Assembly: GCA_001723645.1 (NCBI GenBank)
Contig: MDLC01000002.1
Coordinates: 1 to 64,000, forward strand
DNA length: 64,000 nt
Reading direction: 5' to 3'
DNA from: Candidatus Endobugula sertula
GTDB lineage: Bacteria > Pseudomonadota > Gammaproteobacteria > Pseudomonadales > Cellvibrionaceae
The position numbers were made by a program, and so were the translations under genes. Positions 16,958-27,477 of the stretch are shown here, piece by piece. The notes under the pieces are model-generated. The model saw only the letters and a program-made list of their open reading frames with translations, was not told the origin of the DNA and searched no databases. How positions within the stretch are numbered: the first letter of the stretch is position 1; each line of letters opens with the position of its first letter.

Positions 16958-18028
16958 ATGTTAGCGAAAAGCCGTTTTAGCCTGTGTTGCACCATACTCA
17001 CCACACTCTGCCTAGGCGCCTGTGATAGTGCGAAAGAAACAAGCACTAGCACCCCCGCAGTGCGCCCTGTCAAATTAATCAATGTTAGTGAAGCTGAAAC
17101 CACCCAAGTCAGCCAATTCCCGGCAGTCATCGGCGCAAACCGGCTTTCTGAACTCGGCTTTCAGGTAGGAGGAATGCTGCAAGAGTTGCCCATCAAGGAA
17201 TCTCAGCGGCTCAAACGGGGTGACTTGATTGCCAAACTGGATCAGCGCAATTTCAAGTCAGCGGTAGATTCCGCCAAAGCACAGTTCCAAAGTGCTGAAG
17301 CAGAATACCAACGTGCGGTTCGCTTAGCGAAAGAAGATGCTATTGCGGGCAATGTGCTTGAACAACGAAAAACGCAATTTGATGTCACCAAAGCTCAGCT
17401 TGATCAAGCTGAAAAAGCCCTTGCGGATTCTGTATTACGCGCACCTTTTAACGGCGTAGTCGCTCAAAAGCTCGTCAAAAAGTTACAAACTATCTCACCA
17501 GGACAAGCTGTCGTTCATTTCATGAGTGCTGATTCACTTGAAGCCACCATTGACTTGCCTGCTAGCTTTTTAGCCAATATCCCTAAAGACGAATCGGACA
17601 GTAATGATCGCCAAGCCTTTGTTATCTTGGATTCAGCACCGAATCAACTGATCAAGGCTGAGTTTAAAGAAGCCTCGTTAATTGCGGATACGGCATCACA
17701 AACCTATGCGATCACCTTCGCATTTCGCTCTCCAGAGAATTTACTCACCTTGCCCGGTATGAATGCCACCATTGAGTTACGTATTGAAAGCCAAACAAAA
17801 GGCATGCGAATTGCTGTTCCGCTTGATGCGGTGACTAGTGATGGGCACAACAACTATGTTTGGGCCGTTGATCAGGCAGCGATGACCGTATCCAAACGGA
17901 GTGTCACTCTTGAAGAAGGCGTTGGTAATACGGTGGTGGTAACAGCTGGTCTTGATGAAAACGATACGATTGTTGGTGCTGGCGCAGCCTATTTATCTGA
18001 GGGCATGAAAATAAGAGAGTGGAAATGA
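16958..18028 (+). CDS. RND efflux periplasmic adaptor lipoprotein
   Basis: This 356-residue membrane-fusion protein (HlyD/MFP family) has a signal peptide ending in the lipobox LCLGAC at about residue 22, so it is lipid-anchored in the inner membrane facing the periplasm. The order of domains is usual. The first lipoyl half is LSELGFQVGGMLQELPIKE, with QRLKRGDLIAKLDQRNF. A coiled-coil hairpin (about 95-155) follows, then the second lipoyl half VLRAPFNGVVAQKLV, a beta-barrel and the membrane-proximal domain. It bridges the RND pump and the outer-membrane channel encoded next. The first gene of a three-gene operon, it uses ATG 16958 with GGGGAAG upstream. Confidence 0.92.
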   Translation: MLAKSRFSLCCTILTTLCLGACDSAKETSTSTPAVRPVKLINVSEAETTQVSQFPAVIGANRLSELGFQVGGMLQELPIKESQRLKRGDLIAKLDQRNFKSAVDSAKAQFQSAEAEYQRAVRLAKEDAIAGNVLEQRKTQFDVTKAQLDQAEKALADSVLRAPFNGVVAQKLVKKLQTISPGQAVVHFMSADSLEATIDLPASFLANIPKDESDSNDRQAFVILDSAPNQLIKAEFKEASLIADTASQTYAITFAFRSPENLLTLPGMNATIELRIESQTKGMRIAVPLDAVTSDGHNNYVWAVDQAAMTVSKRSVTLEEGVGNTVVVTAGLDENDTIVGAGAAYLSEGMKIREWK

Positions 18029-18078
18029 TGAAAGACACGCAATCACTCACCTTATTCGATCCCTTCAAAAAAACGTAG
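18025..18078 (+). CDS. 17-codon frame between adaptor and pump genes
   Basis: An ATG overlaps the adaptor stop codon (ATGA) and opens a 17-residue frame, MMKDTQSLTLFDPFKKT, that ends 14 bases before the pump gene. It may only serve to carry ribosomes across the gap (translational coupling). Whether the peptide has a role is unknown, and it may be accidental. Confidence 0.3.
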   Translation: MMKDTQSLTLFDPFKKT

Positions 18079-18092
18079 GGGGGCGCTGACCA

Positions 18093-21000
18093 ATGAATAT
18101 CGCCGAATTTACCATTAAAAATAACGTACTCAGTGTCATCGTTATACTATTAACGATTGTGGGTGGATGGTCTGCTTACCAAAATATGGCACGTTTTGAA
18201 GACCCTGAATTTACCATTCGTCAAGCCTTGGTTATCACCAGCTATCCCGGTGCAAGCCCCCATGAAGTCGCTCTGGAAATTACTGAACCTTTGGAAAAGG
18301 CCATTCAACAAATGGCTGAAGTCGATACCATTGAATCCGTATCAACCACGGGAAAATCGGAAATTACGGTCGAAATAAAATATGAAGCCTCACCCACTAA
18401 AGCCGATCTTCAGCTAATTTGGAGTAGACTGCGTAATAAAGTGAATGACGCAGCACTCGCACTACCACCGGGAGCCGGAACACCTTATGTAGCTGATGAT
18501 TTTGGCGATGTGTTTGGTCTGCTGTATTTTATTACGGGGAACGGATACTCCCCTGCAGAGTTAAAGCGCTACGCCAAATCGCTACAAAGTTCATTATTGC
18601 AGGTAGAGGGCGTTGCACGCGTTACCTTGGAAGGTTTACGCAAAGAAGCGATTTTTGTTGAAATTTCCCGACAAGATATAGCCACTCTCGGGCTTTCTGT
18701 ATCCAATATTTATCACATTCTCTCTCAACAAAATGCCGTTGTCTCTTCAGGCGATGTAAAAATCGGCAACCAACGCGTGGTGATTGATCCCACGGGCTCT
18801 ATTGATTCAGTTGAAGCCATTCAGAACCTGCTTATATCAGCAGATAACGAAGGCAAGGTGGTGTTCCTCAAAGATATTGCCCGTGTATGGCGAGGCTATC
18901 AGGAGCTCGCTGAAAAACTGTATCGCTTTAACGGTGAACCCGCCATTGCTGTGGGTATTTCCGGTGTTTTAGGCAGTAATATTGTCAAGATCGGCCAAGC
19001 AGTGGATAAGAAGATTTCCGATAGCGAAGGCCTGCGTCCATTGGGTATTGAACTCCATGAATTTTATCATCAGGGCAAGATTGTTGATGTATCGGTACAA
19101 AATTTTGTTGTCAATGTGATCGCTGCTTTGGTTATCGTCATTGTGACCCTATTCACTTTCATGGGATTAAAATCCGCCATTGTTATTGGCGCTATTTTAT
19201 TGATGACGATTTTTGCAACACTAGCCACTATGCAGATCGTTGATATACCGATGCATCGTATCTCATTAGGAGCATTAATTATTGCATTGGGAATGATGGT
19301 CGATAATGCGATAGTGGTGACAGAAGGTATTCTTGTCGGCGTACAAAATGGTATTAAAAAATTGGATATTGCCAATCGCATCGTTAAACGCACTATCTGG
19401 TCATTATTAGGCGGTACGTTAGTCGGTATTATTGCCTTTGCCCCAATTGGCTTTGCGCCCGGTTCTACTGCTGAATACACCGGTCATTTATTTTGGGTGA
19501 TTTTAATCTCCTTATTGTTCAGTTGGGTGTTTGCCGTCACACTGACACCGCTTTTTTGTTTCTGGTTGTTTAAAGAGGCCCAGCAATCATCCTCTACTAA
19601 CGAAAAGCCAGAGAGCGGCTTGATGCAAAAATACAAAGGTTTTTTGCGTTTCGCACTACATCAACGTTTCGCTGTTGTCGCCAGTGTTGCCGGTATTTTT
19701 GTCGTTTCAGTATGGGGCTTTCAATTTGTTAAGCCCGGCTTTTTTCCAGCATCCACAACCTCCTTATTTGTTGTTGATTATTGGTTGCCACAAGGTACGG
19801 ATATTTCAAAGACAGAACATGACATTGAACAGCTCGAAGACTTTGTCGCCGGATTAGAGGGTGTGAATGCAGTACAAACCTCCATTGGTGCGGGCGCACC
19901 GCGCTTTATGCTGGTCTACGCTCCCGAATCGACAAACGCTGCTTATGGCCAATTGTTGGTTCGCACGGATGACTATACAATAATCGACGCGATGATGCCG
20001 GAAATTCAGGCATATATCGAAAATACCTTTCCCCAAGCACAGGGCAAAGTGTGGCGTTTTGTCTTAGGCCCCGGCGGTGGCTCCAAGATCGAAGCAGAAT
20101 TTACCGGCCCTGATCCTAACGTTCTCCATGATTTAGCGAATCAAGCGCAAGCTATTATGGTGGCGGATGGTGGTGCGTTGTCGATTAAAGATAACTGGCG
20201 TCAGCCTATTAGTGTTATTGAACCCGTTTATGCCAAGAGCGCTGGACAGCGTGCTGGCGTATCGCGAGAAGACCTTGCCCTCGCGCTGCAAACAAATTTC
20301 TCTGGGCGCACGGTAGGCACTTATCGCGAGAACGATGAGTTGATTCCTATTATCTCACGCGCACCTGAACAAGAGCGTTTAGATATTGACAATATTCGCA
20401 ATATTCAGGTGCTAAGTTCTGTTACGGGTCGTACCGTACCAATTGGGCAAGTCACAGATGGTTTTAGAACCATTTGGCGTGATGGCTTAGTTCGCCGCGA
20501 GGATAGAATCTGGAAAATCAAAGCACAAAGTGATCCCTATCCTAACGAATTACCCGCCGACCTTCTTGCTCGTGTTCGACCACAAATAGAAGCGATTGAA
20601 TTACCCGAAGCCTATCAATTGGAATGGGGAGGAGAATACGGTGATTCAAAAGAATCCAATGAAAACCTCGCATCCACTATCCCACTGGGATTTTTAGCGA
20701 TGGTGTTGATCGTATTTATTTTGTTTGGTTCAGTCAGGCAGCCCATGGTAATCTGGCTCGTTGTGCCTTTGGCGATTATTGGTGTCGTCATTGGGCTGCT
20801 GATAACAGCAACGCCAATGGAATTTATGGCCATACTTGGCCTGCTATCGCTTTCCGGGTTGCTCATTAAAAATGCCATTGTATTGGTAGATCAAACCGAT
20901 TTAGAAATTGGTGAAGGAAAGCCACGTTTTGATGCTGTTGTCGACGCCGCCGTCAGCAGGGTAAGACCCTTCATGATGGGCGCATTGACTACCGTGTTAG

Positions 21001-21167
21001 GGGTTATCCCACTGTTCTTTGACGCGTTCTTTAAATCGATGTCCGTGGTACTCGTATTCGGACTGACCTTCGCGACCTTATTGACCTTGGTAATTATTCC
21101 CGTGCTCTACGCGATATTTTTCAAAATAAAGTCAACTGAAGTGGAAGGAGCAGGAAACCATGTATAA
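18093..21167 (+). CDS. RND-family efflux pump, inner-membrane permease
   Basis: This 1024-residue proton-driven exporter of the AcrB/HAE-type RND superfamily matches the usual 1010-1050. It starts MNIAEFTIKNNV and has TM1 at about 10-30. A large periplasmic loop comes next, then TM2-6 (about 335-490), a second periplasmic loop, and TM8-12 from about 865. The central TM4 motif reads GMMVDNAIVV: the first proton-relay aspartate is kept and the second position is Asn instead of Asp, as in several RND subgroups. LLIKNAIVLVDQ in TM10/11 is the matching repeat. It works with the adaptor before it and the outer-membrane factor after it. The substrate is not predictable from sequence. Confidence 0.93.
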   Translation: MNIAEFTIKNNVLSVIVILLTIVGGWSAYQNMARFEDPEFTIRQALVITSYPGASPHEVALEITEPLEKAIQQMAEVDTIESVSTTGKSEITVEIKYEASPTKADLQLIWSRLRNKVNDAALALPPGAGTPYVADDFGDVFGLLYFITGNGYSPAELKRYAKSLQSSLLQVEGVARVTLEGLRKEAIFVEISRQDIATLGLSVSNIYHILSQQNAVVSSGDVKIGNQRVVIDPTGSIDSVEAIQNLLISADNEGKVVFLKDIARVWRGYQELAEKLYRFNGEPAIAVGISGVLGSNIVKIGQAVDKKISDSEGLRPLGIELHEFYHQGKIVDVSVQNFVVNVIAALVIVIVTLFTFMGLKSAIVIGAILLMTIFATLATMQIVDIPMHRISLGALIIALGMMVDNAIVVTEGILVGVQNGIKKLDIANRIVKRTIWSLLGGTLVGIIAFAPIGFAPGSTAEYTGHLFWVILISLLFSWVFAVTLTPLFCFWLFKEAQQSSSTNEKPESGLMQKYKGFLRFALHQRFAVVASVAGIFVVSVWGFQFVKPGFFPASTTSLFVVDYWLPQGTDISKTEHDIEQLEDFVAGLEGVNAVQTSIGAGAPRFMLVYAPESTNAAYGQLLVRTDDYTIIDAMMPEIQAYIENTFPQAQGKVWRFVLGPGGGSKIEAEFTGPDPNVLHDLANQAQAIMVADGGALSIKDNWRQPISVIEPVYAKSAGQRAGVSREDLALALQTNFSGRTVGTYRENDELIPIISRAPEQERLDIDNIRNIQVLSSVTGRTVPIGQVTDGFRTIWRDGLVRREDRIWKIKAQSDPYPNELPADLLARVRPQIEAIELPEAYQLEWGGEYGDSKESNENLASTIPLGFLAMVLIVFILFGSVRQPMVIWLVVPLAIIGVVIGLLITATPMEFMAILGLLSLSGLLIKNAIVLVDQTDLEIGEGKPRFDAVVDAAVSRVRPFMMGALTTVLGVIPLFFDAFFKSMSVVLVFGLTFATLLTLVIIPVLYAIFFKIKSTEVEGAGNHV

Positions 21168-22578
21168 CACGAAGAAAACGGTCTCTATTCATATTTTATG
21201 TGCCTGTATTGCTTTGGCATTAATAGGTTGCGCCGGTACTCGTACCCAAGATGATGAAGCGATTAATGCAAAACTAGCAGGCCATACCACCTTTACACCA
21301 CAATCTTGGGCGACCAGTGTTGACGAATCTCAGTTAAAAAATGCACAAGATATCGATTGGCTCAGTTCGTTTCACGATACATTACTGGTTGACTTAGTGA
21401 AGCAAGCTATGGCTAACAATCCTGATCTGATGGCAGCATCAGCGAATGTTGAGCGTGTCAATGCGCTGGCCGTTCAGGCAGGAGCGCAATTAAAACCGCA
21501 GGCAAATTTAGCGTTTGCGAGTTCCCGTGCAGGGGCAGCCAGCAGCTCAATCCCCGAGATTTCCAATCAAGCACTATCGATTCAGCTAAATTGGGAGGTT
21601 GATCTTTGGAGACGTATCAGTGCAGGACAACGAGCTGCCGTAGCGAGTGCTGAAGCCGCAGCAGCCGACTACCAATATGCGCAGCACTCACTTGCCGCTG
21701 CAACGGCAAAGGCTTATTTCATTGCCATTGAAGCCTATCGGCAAGTGAGCATTTTAAAAGAAATTCTGGCTTCACTTGAAGAAACGTTTCGTATCGTTAA
21801 TGTGCAATACAAAAATGGTCTTGCCTCAGCGCAAGACGTTGCATTAACAAAATCGGACTTAGCATCAACTCGCGAACAATTAGTAATACGTGAAGCATCG
21901 CAAAGAGAAGCTTTACGAGCATTGGAAGTTTTATTGGGTCGTTACCCCAAAGGTGAGCTTGCCGTAAAAACCAACTTACCCACCTTACCACCGATGCCGC
22001 CTCTCGGCGTACCTTCAGATATTCTGGAGCGACGACCTGATCTTGTAGCCAGTGAACGCCGCGTTGCGGCTGCATTTAATGCAGTCGCACAGGCCAAAGC
22101 AGCACGTTTACCGCAATTAAGTTTGACTAGCACTCTCGGTGGTGCATCCAATGCGTTGTCTGATATCACTGATCCTGCAAATGTTACCTGGCAACTGGCC
22201 AGCAATCTTCTTGCGCCGCTTTTTGATGGTGGTGTCAGGAAAGCACAAGTTGAGATCGCCACTGCCGAGCAGAAACAAGCATTGGCTACCTACGCTCAAA
22301 CAGCGCTCAGCGCTTTCAATGAAGTAGAAACCAATCTTGATCTTGCAAATACCCTAGTGCAACGTGAAAATGCATTGAGTGTTGCACTTGCTGAGGCCGA
22401 AAAGGCATACCGTATCGCCCAACTCCGGCATAAAGAAGGTGAAATATCGCTGATTGATTTGCTAGCTATGCAACAACGTGTGCTATCAACGAGCAGTAGT
22501 CAATTATCTGTTCAACGTCTTGCATTAGAGCAGCGAGTCAATCTATTTCTCGCATTAGGCGGTCATTGGGGAAATTAA
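21160..22578 (+). CDS. Outer-membrane efflux lipoprotein, NodT/OprM type
   Basis: This 472-residue TolC-superfamily channel has lipobox ALIGCAGT at about residue 24, so it is a lipid-modified outer-membrane protein of the NodT/OprM group. The repeated OEP domains are visible: SWEVDLWRR-like text (QLNWEVDLWRRISAGQ) in the first half and GVPSDILERRPDLVASERRVAAA in the second, both family hallmarks. It overlaps the end of the pump gene by eight bases, so it is translationally coupled. It completes the tripartite pump by linking the adaptor to the outside. Confidence 0.93.
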   Translation: MYNTKKTVSIHILCACIALALIGCAGTRTQDDEAINAKLAGHTTFTPQSWATSVDESQLKNAQDIDWLSSFHDTLLVDLVKQAMANNPDLMAASANVERVNALAVQAGAQLKPQANLAFASSRAGAASSSIPEISNQALSIQLNWEVDLWRRISAGQRAAVASAEAAAADYQYAQHSLAAATAKAYFIAIEAYRQVSILKEILASLEETFRIVNVQYKNGLASAQDVALTKSDLASTREQLVIREASQREALRALEVLLGRYPKGELAVKTNLPTLPPMPPLGVPSDILERRPDLVASERRVAAAFNAVAQAKAARLPQLSLTSTLGGASNALSDITDPANVTWQLASNLLAPLFDGGVRKAQVEIATAEQKQALATYAQTALSAFNEVETNLDLANTLVQRENALSVALAEAEKAYRIAQLRHKEGEISLIDLLAMQQRVLSTSSSQLSVQRLALEQRVNLFLALGGHWGN

Positions 22579-22697
22579 AATAATGAAAGAGAACTATTTA
22601 ATTAAATGTATTCGCCTACGAACGACCTTTCGTTGGTAACAATAACGGTTAATTCCATACTTTTGAGGTTAAAGCATTGAGCCTTCGGCGTTTGATA

Positions 22698-24470
22698 TCA
22701 ACCGTCTTGTTTATTTCCTCTTAACCTAATATTTAACTCTCGTAGTTGCTTAAGATCAACATCTCCAGGAGCATCAGTCATCACACAAGCGGCGGTCTGT
22801 GTTTTAGGAAAGGCGATCACATCACGGATGGAGTCACTATCCGTCATTAGCATAATCAAGCGGTCAAGCCCAAAGGCCAAACCACCATGTGGTGGAGCAC
22901 CATGCTGGAGTGCATCGAGTAAGAAACCAAATTTCTCACGCTGCTCTGCTTTACCAATATTCAAGATTTCAAATACGGTTTGTTGCATTTTAGGATCATG
23001 TATACGAACAGAACCACCACCCAGTTCTGTACCATTTAAGACCATATCGTAAGCCACAGATAACGCTTTTCCGGGGTTAGCATTTAACTCTTCTGGAGTA
23101 CAAGAAGGAGACGTAAATGGGTGGTGCAATGAGGTCCAACCCTTCTCGGCTTCTTCAAACATCGGAAAGTCAACTACCCAAAGTGGGGCCCATTCACACG
23201 TGTAAAGATCAAGATCTTCACCTAATTTACAGCGTAAAGCACCTAAGGATTCAGAAACAATGGTTGCTTTATCGGCACCAAAGAATATCAAATCTCCATT
23301 TTCAGCACCAACACGTTGCAGAATTGCACCACGAACCTCGTTAGGCAAGAATTTAACAATGGGAGACTGTAATCCATCTTCCAGATCCGATGTGTCATTG
23401 ACCTTGATATAGGCTAGGCCCTTTGCACCATAGATTCCGACAAATGCGGTGTAATCGTCAATTTGCTTTCTGGTTAGCTTCTCGTTTCCATCGTCAATTT
23501 TAAGTGCAGCAATGCGACCTTTGGGATCATTAGCTGGACCAGAAAATACCTTAAATTCAACATCAGTCAATAAATCCTTAATGTCAACCAACTCCAGGGG
23601 GATACGTAAATCCGGCTTGTCTGAACCATACTTTGCTATCGCCTCGACATACGGTATGCGTGGAAACTCATCCAGAGCAACATCCATGTGTTGAACAAAC
23701 AATGACTTAACCATGCCCTCTGCGATTGACATAATCTCTTCCTTGCTCATAAATGAAGTTTCAATATCAATTTGAGTAAACTCTGGCTGGCGATCTGCAC
23801 GCAAATCTTCATCACGGAAACATTTAGCAATCTGATAGTAACGATCAAAGCCGGACACCATTAGTAACTGTTTAAATAACTGCGGTGATTGTGGCAAAGC
23901 AAAGAATTTGTTTTCATGAGTTCTTGAAGGAACTAGGTAATCACGAGCGCCTTCAGGTGTCGCACGAGTCAAAATAGGCGTTTCAATATCCAGAAAACCA
24001 TTGTCGTCCAAGTAATTACGGATTGCCGTCGTGACCTTTGAACGAATACGCAGGTTATTCTGCATCTCTTGGCGACGTAGATCTAGGTAACGATACTTCA
24101 AACGGACATCTTCACCCACCGTACCATGCTCATTCAACGGGAATGGAGGAATTTCAGAACTATTTAAAATCGTTAAATCTGTACCATATACCTCAATCTC
24201 CCCTGTCAGCATATTGGCATTGACGGTTGCAGCATCGCGGGCACGTACTTTACCGGTCACCTGTAACACATACTCACTACGAACCTTATCAGCCAAGGCA
24301 AAATTTTCTTCACTATCAGAATCAAAAACGACTTGCACAATACCATCACGATCCCGAAGGTCAATAAAGATAACTCCTCCATGATCACGCCGGCGGTGAA
24401 CCCATCCGCACAGTGTGACAGTTTGATCGATATATTTGGTGTTAAGCGCACCACAGTATTCACTGCGCAT
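22698..24470 (-). CDS. aspS: Aspartyl-tRNA synthetase
   Basis: AspS charges tRNA-Asp. The protein is 590 residues, the typical bacterial length. It has an N-terminal anticodon-binding OB domain ([20 protein letters not shown], about 22-41). Class II motif 2 is [21 protein letters not shown] (about 216-236). A bacterial GAD insertion domain (about 290-420) follows. Motif 3 [13 protein letters not shown] (about 532-544) ends the catalytic core. It stands alone on -, convergent with the efflux operon and about 100 bases downstream of the FmdB-like gene, which is commonly its upstream neighbour. Confidence 0.97.
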   Translation of the reverse strand: MRSEYCGALNTKYIDQTVTLCGWVHRRRDHGGVIFIDLRDRDGIVQVVFDSDSEENFALADKVRSEYVLQVTGKVRARDAATVNANMLTGEIEVYGTDLTILNSSEIPPFPLNEHGTVGEDVRLKYRYLDLRRQEMQNNLRIRSKVTTAIRNYLDDNGFLDIETPILTRATPEGARDYLVPSRTHENKFFALPQSPQLFKQLLMVSGFDRYYQIAKCFRDEDLRADRQPEFTQIDIETSFMSKEEIMSIAEGMVKSLFVQHMDVALDEFPRIPYVEAIAKYGSDKPDLRIPLELVDIKDLLTDVEFKVFSGPANDPKGRIAALKIDDGNEKLTRKQIDDYTAFVGIYGAKGLAYIKVNDTSDLEDGLQSPIVKFLPNEVRGAILQRVGAENGDLIFFGADKATIVSESLGALRCKLGEDLDLYTCEWAPLWVVDFPMFEEAEKGWTSLHHPFTSPSCTPEELNANPGKALSVAYDMVLNGTELGGGSVRIHDPKMQQTVFEILNIGKAEQREKFGFLLDALQHGAPPHGGLAFGLDRLIMLMTDSDSIRDVIAFPKTQTAACVMTDAPGDVDLKQLRELNIRLRGNKQDG

Positions 24471-24575
24471 AGTCTGTTCCTGTTGTTTGTAAAATTAAGT
24501 CTGTCTACTATCTACTAGACTATGTAAAGTTAGTCATCTATAGCCAATATTATATAGGTAATAATCGGTTATCAA

Positions 24576-24818
24576 TTAATCATTATCGCTTGTGCTTGTT
24601 GTATTTGAAGTACTATCTGCAATATTTTTTTTGTTTGCTGATTTAAAGTCTGTTTCATACCAACCACTACCCGATAGACGAAAACCTGCTGCTGACACTT
24701 TTTTTACCATAGCAGGCTCCTGACATTTTGGACAATCAACCAAAGGAGCATCTGATATTTTTTGTAGCACTTCCAAGCCATGTTGGCATTTGCCACACTG
24801 ATATTCATAAATAGGCAT
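24576..24818 (-). CDS. FmdB-family zinc-ribbon protein
   Basis: This small protein of 80 residues starts MPIYEYQC and has two CxxC knuckles (YQCGKCQHG and DCPKCQEPA) that form a zinc ribbon. This is the FmdB/putative regulatory-protein family. The tail is rich in S, T and N and probably disordered. The ATG at 24818 is preceded by AAGGGTTGAG. An upstream in-frame ATG would add six residues that the family lacks. Members usually precede aspS, as here. The role is unproven, perhaps in transcription or translation. Confidence 0.85.
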   Translation of the reverse strand: MPIYEYQCGKCQHGLEVLQKISDAPLVDCPKCQEPAMVKKVSAAGFRLSGSGWYETDFKSANKKNIADSTSNTTSTSDND

Positions 24819-25112
24819 AGACTCAACCCTTATCACTTACTTTTAAGGGCGCAGATTATAACCTAGCTATATAACTCCATAAACCACCAAGAGGCTATTT
24901 TTAGCAACAACTGTTATCAACAAATGGAGCCAGATATCCAAGAATCTAGACTCTACACACAATTATCTCATTAAAATGGCAAAAACAACGTAAAATATAG
25001 CCTTTTTAGTTGCTCAATAACGTTTTATGCATTATAAATTGCATCCGACATTATCCGTCTTACCTAACGGCATTGTCCCATCATAAAGAATTAACAATAA
25101 AAGGAAGCTACT

Positions 25113-25505
25113 ATGGCCGCTAAAAAAACGCCCGTCAAAAAAGCACCCGCAAAGAAAAAAGTTGCTGCAGCAACCCCAGCTAAAAAAATCAAAGCTATCT
25201 CCGAACGTTACACGAAAACCCAAATAGTCACTCAGATTGCTGACAATACTGAACTGTCGAAAAAAGAAGTACAATCCGTCCTGAATGAACTCTCTGATAT
25301 CATTGAAGGGCACATCAAGAAACGAGCCTGTGGAGAATTTGTTCTGCCTGGCCTGATGAAAATCGTCACTGTGAAAAAGCCTGCTCGTAAAGCGCGTAAA
25401 GGGGTTAATCCATTCACAGGTGAAGAGACCACATTTGCAGCAAAACCTGCCAGTACTGCTGTTAAAATTCGCCCATTAAAAAAGCTTAAAGAGATGGCTG
25501 TTTAG
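25113..25505 (+). CDS. HU-family DNA-binding protein with lysine/alanine-rich N-terminal tail
   Basis: This 130-residue protein begins with about 32 residues made almost entirely of A, K, P, V and T, resembling the tail of eukaryotic histone H1. A bacterial HU/IHF fold follows (about 36-125): two helices from YTKTQIVTQIADNTELSK, then the beta arms with NPFTGEETTFAAKPAS in place of the usual NPxTGE motif, ending VKIRPLKKLKEM. It likely compacts or bends DNA in the nucleoid. A standard HU has about 90 residues, so the tail is an extension. An AGGAAG site lies upstream of the ATG. It stands alone between the fmdB-aspS unit and proS. Confidence 0.85.
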   Translation: MAAKKTPVKKAPAKKKVAAATPAKKIKAISERYTKTQIVTQIADNTELSKKEVQSVLNELSDIIEGHIKKRACGEFVLPGLMKIVTVKKPARKARKGVNPFTGEETTFAAKPASTAVKIRPLKKLKEMAV

Positions 25506-25725
25506 ATTTTTACGAAACACCGACACACAGTTCTTTTCATGTTGAGGGAGCTGTGTTCTATTACCACGCTCGACATATTCCTCATCTCATATCACTGTCT
25601 AATTGGCCAATTCTGGTCTTAACAGGTCTATATCAGTCTCTGACTGGGGATGAAGTATAAACGGCTGTACCTTATAGTGGAAGTCTCTTAAAATACCCTT
25701 TTTTGACTTTGGAACTATCCTTAAT

Positions 25726-27450
25726 ATGCGCGCCAGCCATTTTTTAATCGCTACTCTGAAAGAAACTCCTGCTGATGCAGAAGTTGTCAGTCACCAACTC
25801 ATGTTACGTGCGGGCTTAATCCGCCAATTAACATCAGGTCTTTATACCTGGTTACCCCTTGGATTAAGAGTATTGCATAAGGTAGCAAACATTGTTCGAG
25901 AGGAAATGAACCAATCGGGAGCTCAAGAGATTCTTATGCCCGTCGTTCAACCCGCTGAATTATGGCAAGAATCTGGCCGCTGGCAACAGTATGGACCGGA
26001 GTTACTGCGCATAGAAGACCGCCATCAGCGTCCATTTTGTCTGGGACCAACACATGAAGAGGTGATTACCGATTTAGTTCGTAATGAAATGAGTAGCTAC
26101 AAGCAACTACCTGCTAACTTTTATCAAATACAAACCAAATTCCGTGATGAAATTCGCCCACGCTTCGGTATCATGCGTTCACGAGAGTTTATCATGAAAG
26201 ACGCTTATTCATTTCACATTGACCATAACTGCTTACAAGAAACCTATGATGTCATGCATCAAACATATTGTAATATTTTTAACCGGATTCAGTTGGATTA
26301 TCGTTCGGTGCTTGCTGATACAGGCTCGATTGGTGGTTCAGGCTCTCATGAGTTTCACGTATTAGCGAGTAGTGGTGAAGACGATATCGCTTTTAGCGAT
26401 ACTAGTGATTATGCCGCTAATGTTGAACTAGCCGAAGCGATAACACTCGATAGACGTCAACCCGCAACGCAAGCGTTAGCTGAAATTGAGACACCAGGTC
26501 AATATACCATCAGTCACTTATCGTCTTTTCTCAATATTTCCCCAACACAAACCGTAAAAACACTGATTGTATTGGGAGAAGCTGAAGACGAAGATCAAAA
26601 ACAACCACTGGTTGCCTTAGTCATCAGAGGCGATCATGAACTCAATGCATTAAAAGCTGAAAAATTAGCGGGTATTGCCAGCCCCTTAAGCTTTGCACCA
26701 GAAGAGAGAATCGAAGAAGAATTACACTGCAAAATTGGTTCATTGGGTCCCAAGGGCTTAGCCATTAACATCTATGTAGATCGCAGTGCTGCTGTACTTA
26801 GCGATTTCGTCTGTGGAGCCAACAAGCATAATTATCACCTGACTGGCGTTAACTGGGGCCGGGATGTACCAGAAGGAGAAGTGGTCGATATTCGTAATGT
26901 AGTGGTTGGCGACCCCAGCCCTTGTGGTTCCGGCACTCTTGAAATTAAATGTGGAATCGAGGTCGGCCATATTTTTCAATTGGGGACCAAATATAGTGAT
27001 GCTATGAATGCGACCGTACTGGATGAAAATGGCAAGGCAAAAACGATGGCTATGGGATGTTACGGTATTGGAATAACACGAATCATCGCTGCAGCCATTG
27101 AGCAAAATTACGATGATAATGGCATTATTTGGCCAGACGCTATCGCCCCATTCCAGATTGCGCTCATTCCGATTAATTTACATAAGTCCGCAGCTGTTAA
27201 CGAGCAATGTGAAGCACTTTATAAAGAATTTCAACATCAAGGCTACGATGTTATTTATATGGATGAGGCTAAAGCACGTTTAGGTGTTATGTTGGCAGAT
27301 ACCGAATTGATGGGAATTCCCCATCGCTTGATAGTTGGTGACCGTGGATTGGAAAATGGGACGATTGAATATAAAGGTCGGCGAGACACAGAAAGTCAAC
27401 ATATCACCATTGATACCATCATCCCTTTTGTCACTACGCTTTTTTCCTAG
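25726..27450 (+). CDS. proS: Prolyl-tRNA synthetase with editing domain
   Basis: ProS charges tRNA-Pro. The 574-residue bacterial-type enzyme contains the class II motifs: [19 protein letters not shown] at the start, motif 2 [27 protein letters not shown], and motif 3 [18 protein letters not shown] YbaK-like editing domain sits between motifs 2 and 3 (about 225-400) and removes mischarged alanine. An anticodon-binding domain closes the protein. It is followed 28 bases later by a transglycosylase gene, the same neighbour as in Pseudomonas. Confidence 0.97.
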   Translation: MRASHFLIATLKETPADAEVVSHQLMLRAGLIRQLTSGLYTWLPLGLRVLHKVANIVREEMNQSGAQEILMPVVQPAELWQESGRWQQYGPELLRIEDRHQRPFCLGPTHEEVITDLVRNEMSSYKQLPANFYQIQTKFRDEIRPRFGIMRSREFIMKDAYSFHIDHNCLQETYDVMHQTYCNIFNRIQLDYRSVLADTGSIGGSGSHEFHVLASSGEDDIAFSDTSDYAANVELAEAITLDRRQPATQALAEIETPGQYTISHLSSFLNISPTQTVKTLIVLGEAEDEDQKQPLVALVIRGDHELNALKAEKLAGIASPLSFAPEERIEEELHCKIGSLGPKGLAINIYVDRSAAVLSDFVCGANKHNYHLTGVNWGRDVPEGEVVDIRNVVVGDPSPCGSGTLEIKCGIEVGHIFQLGTKYSDAMNATVLDENGKAKTMAMGCYGIGITRIIAAAIEQNYDDNGIIWPDAIAPFQIALIPINLHKSAAVNEQCEALYKEFQHQGYDVIYMDEAKARLGVMLADTELMGIPHRLIVGDRGLENGTIEYKGRRDTESQHITIDTIIPFVTTLFS

Positions 27451-27477
27451 TACCAAACCTTACAGAGAACTCATCAC

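Noticed and set aside
19070..19480. 136-codon minus-strand frame
   Set aside because: It is antisense to the RND pump's membrane helices; reverse-complemented helix codons give a false hydrophobic frame.
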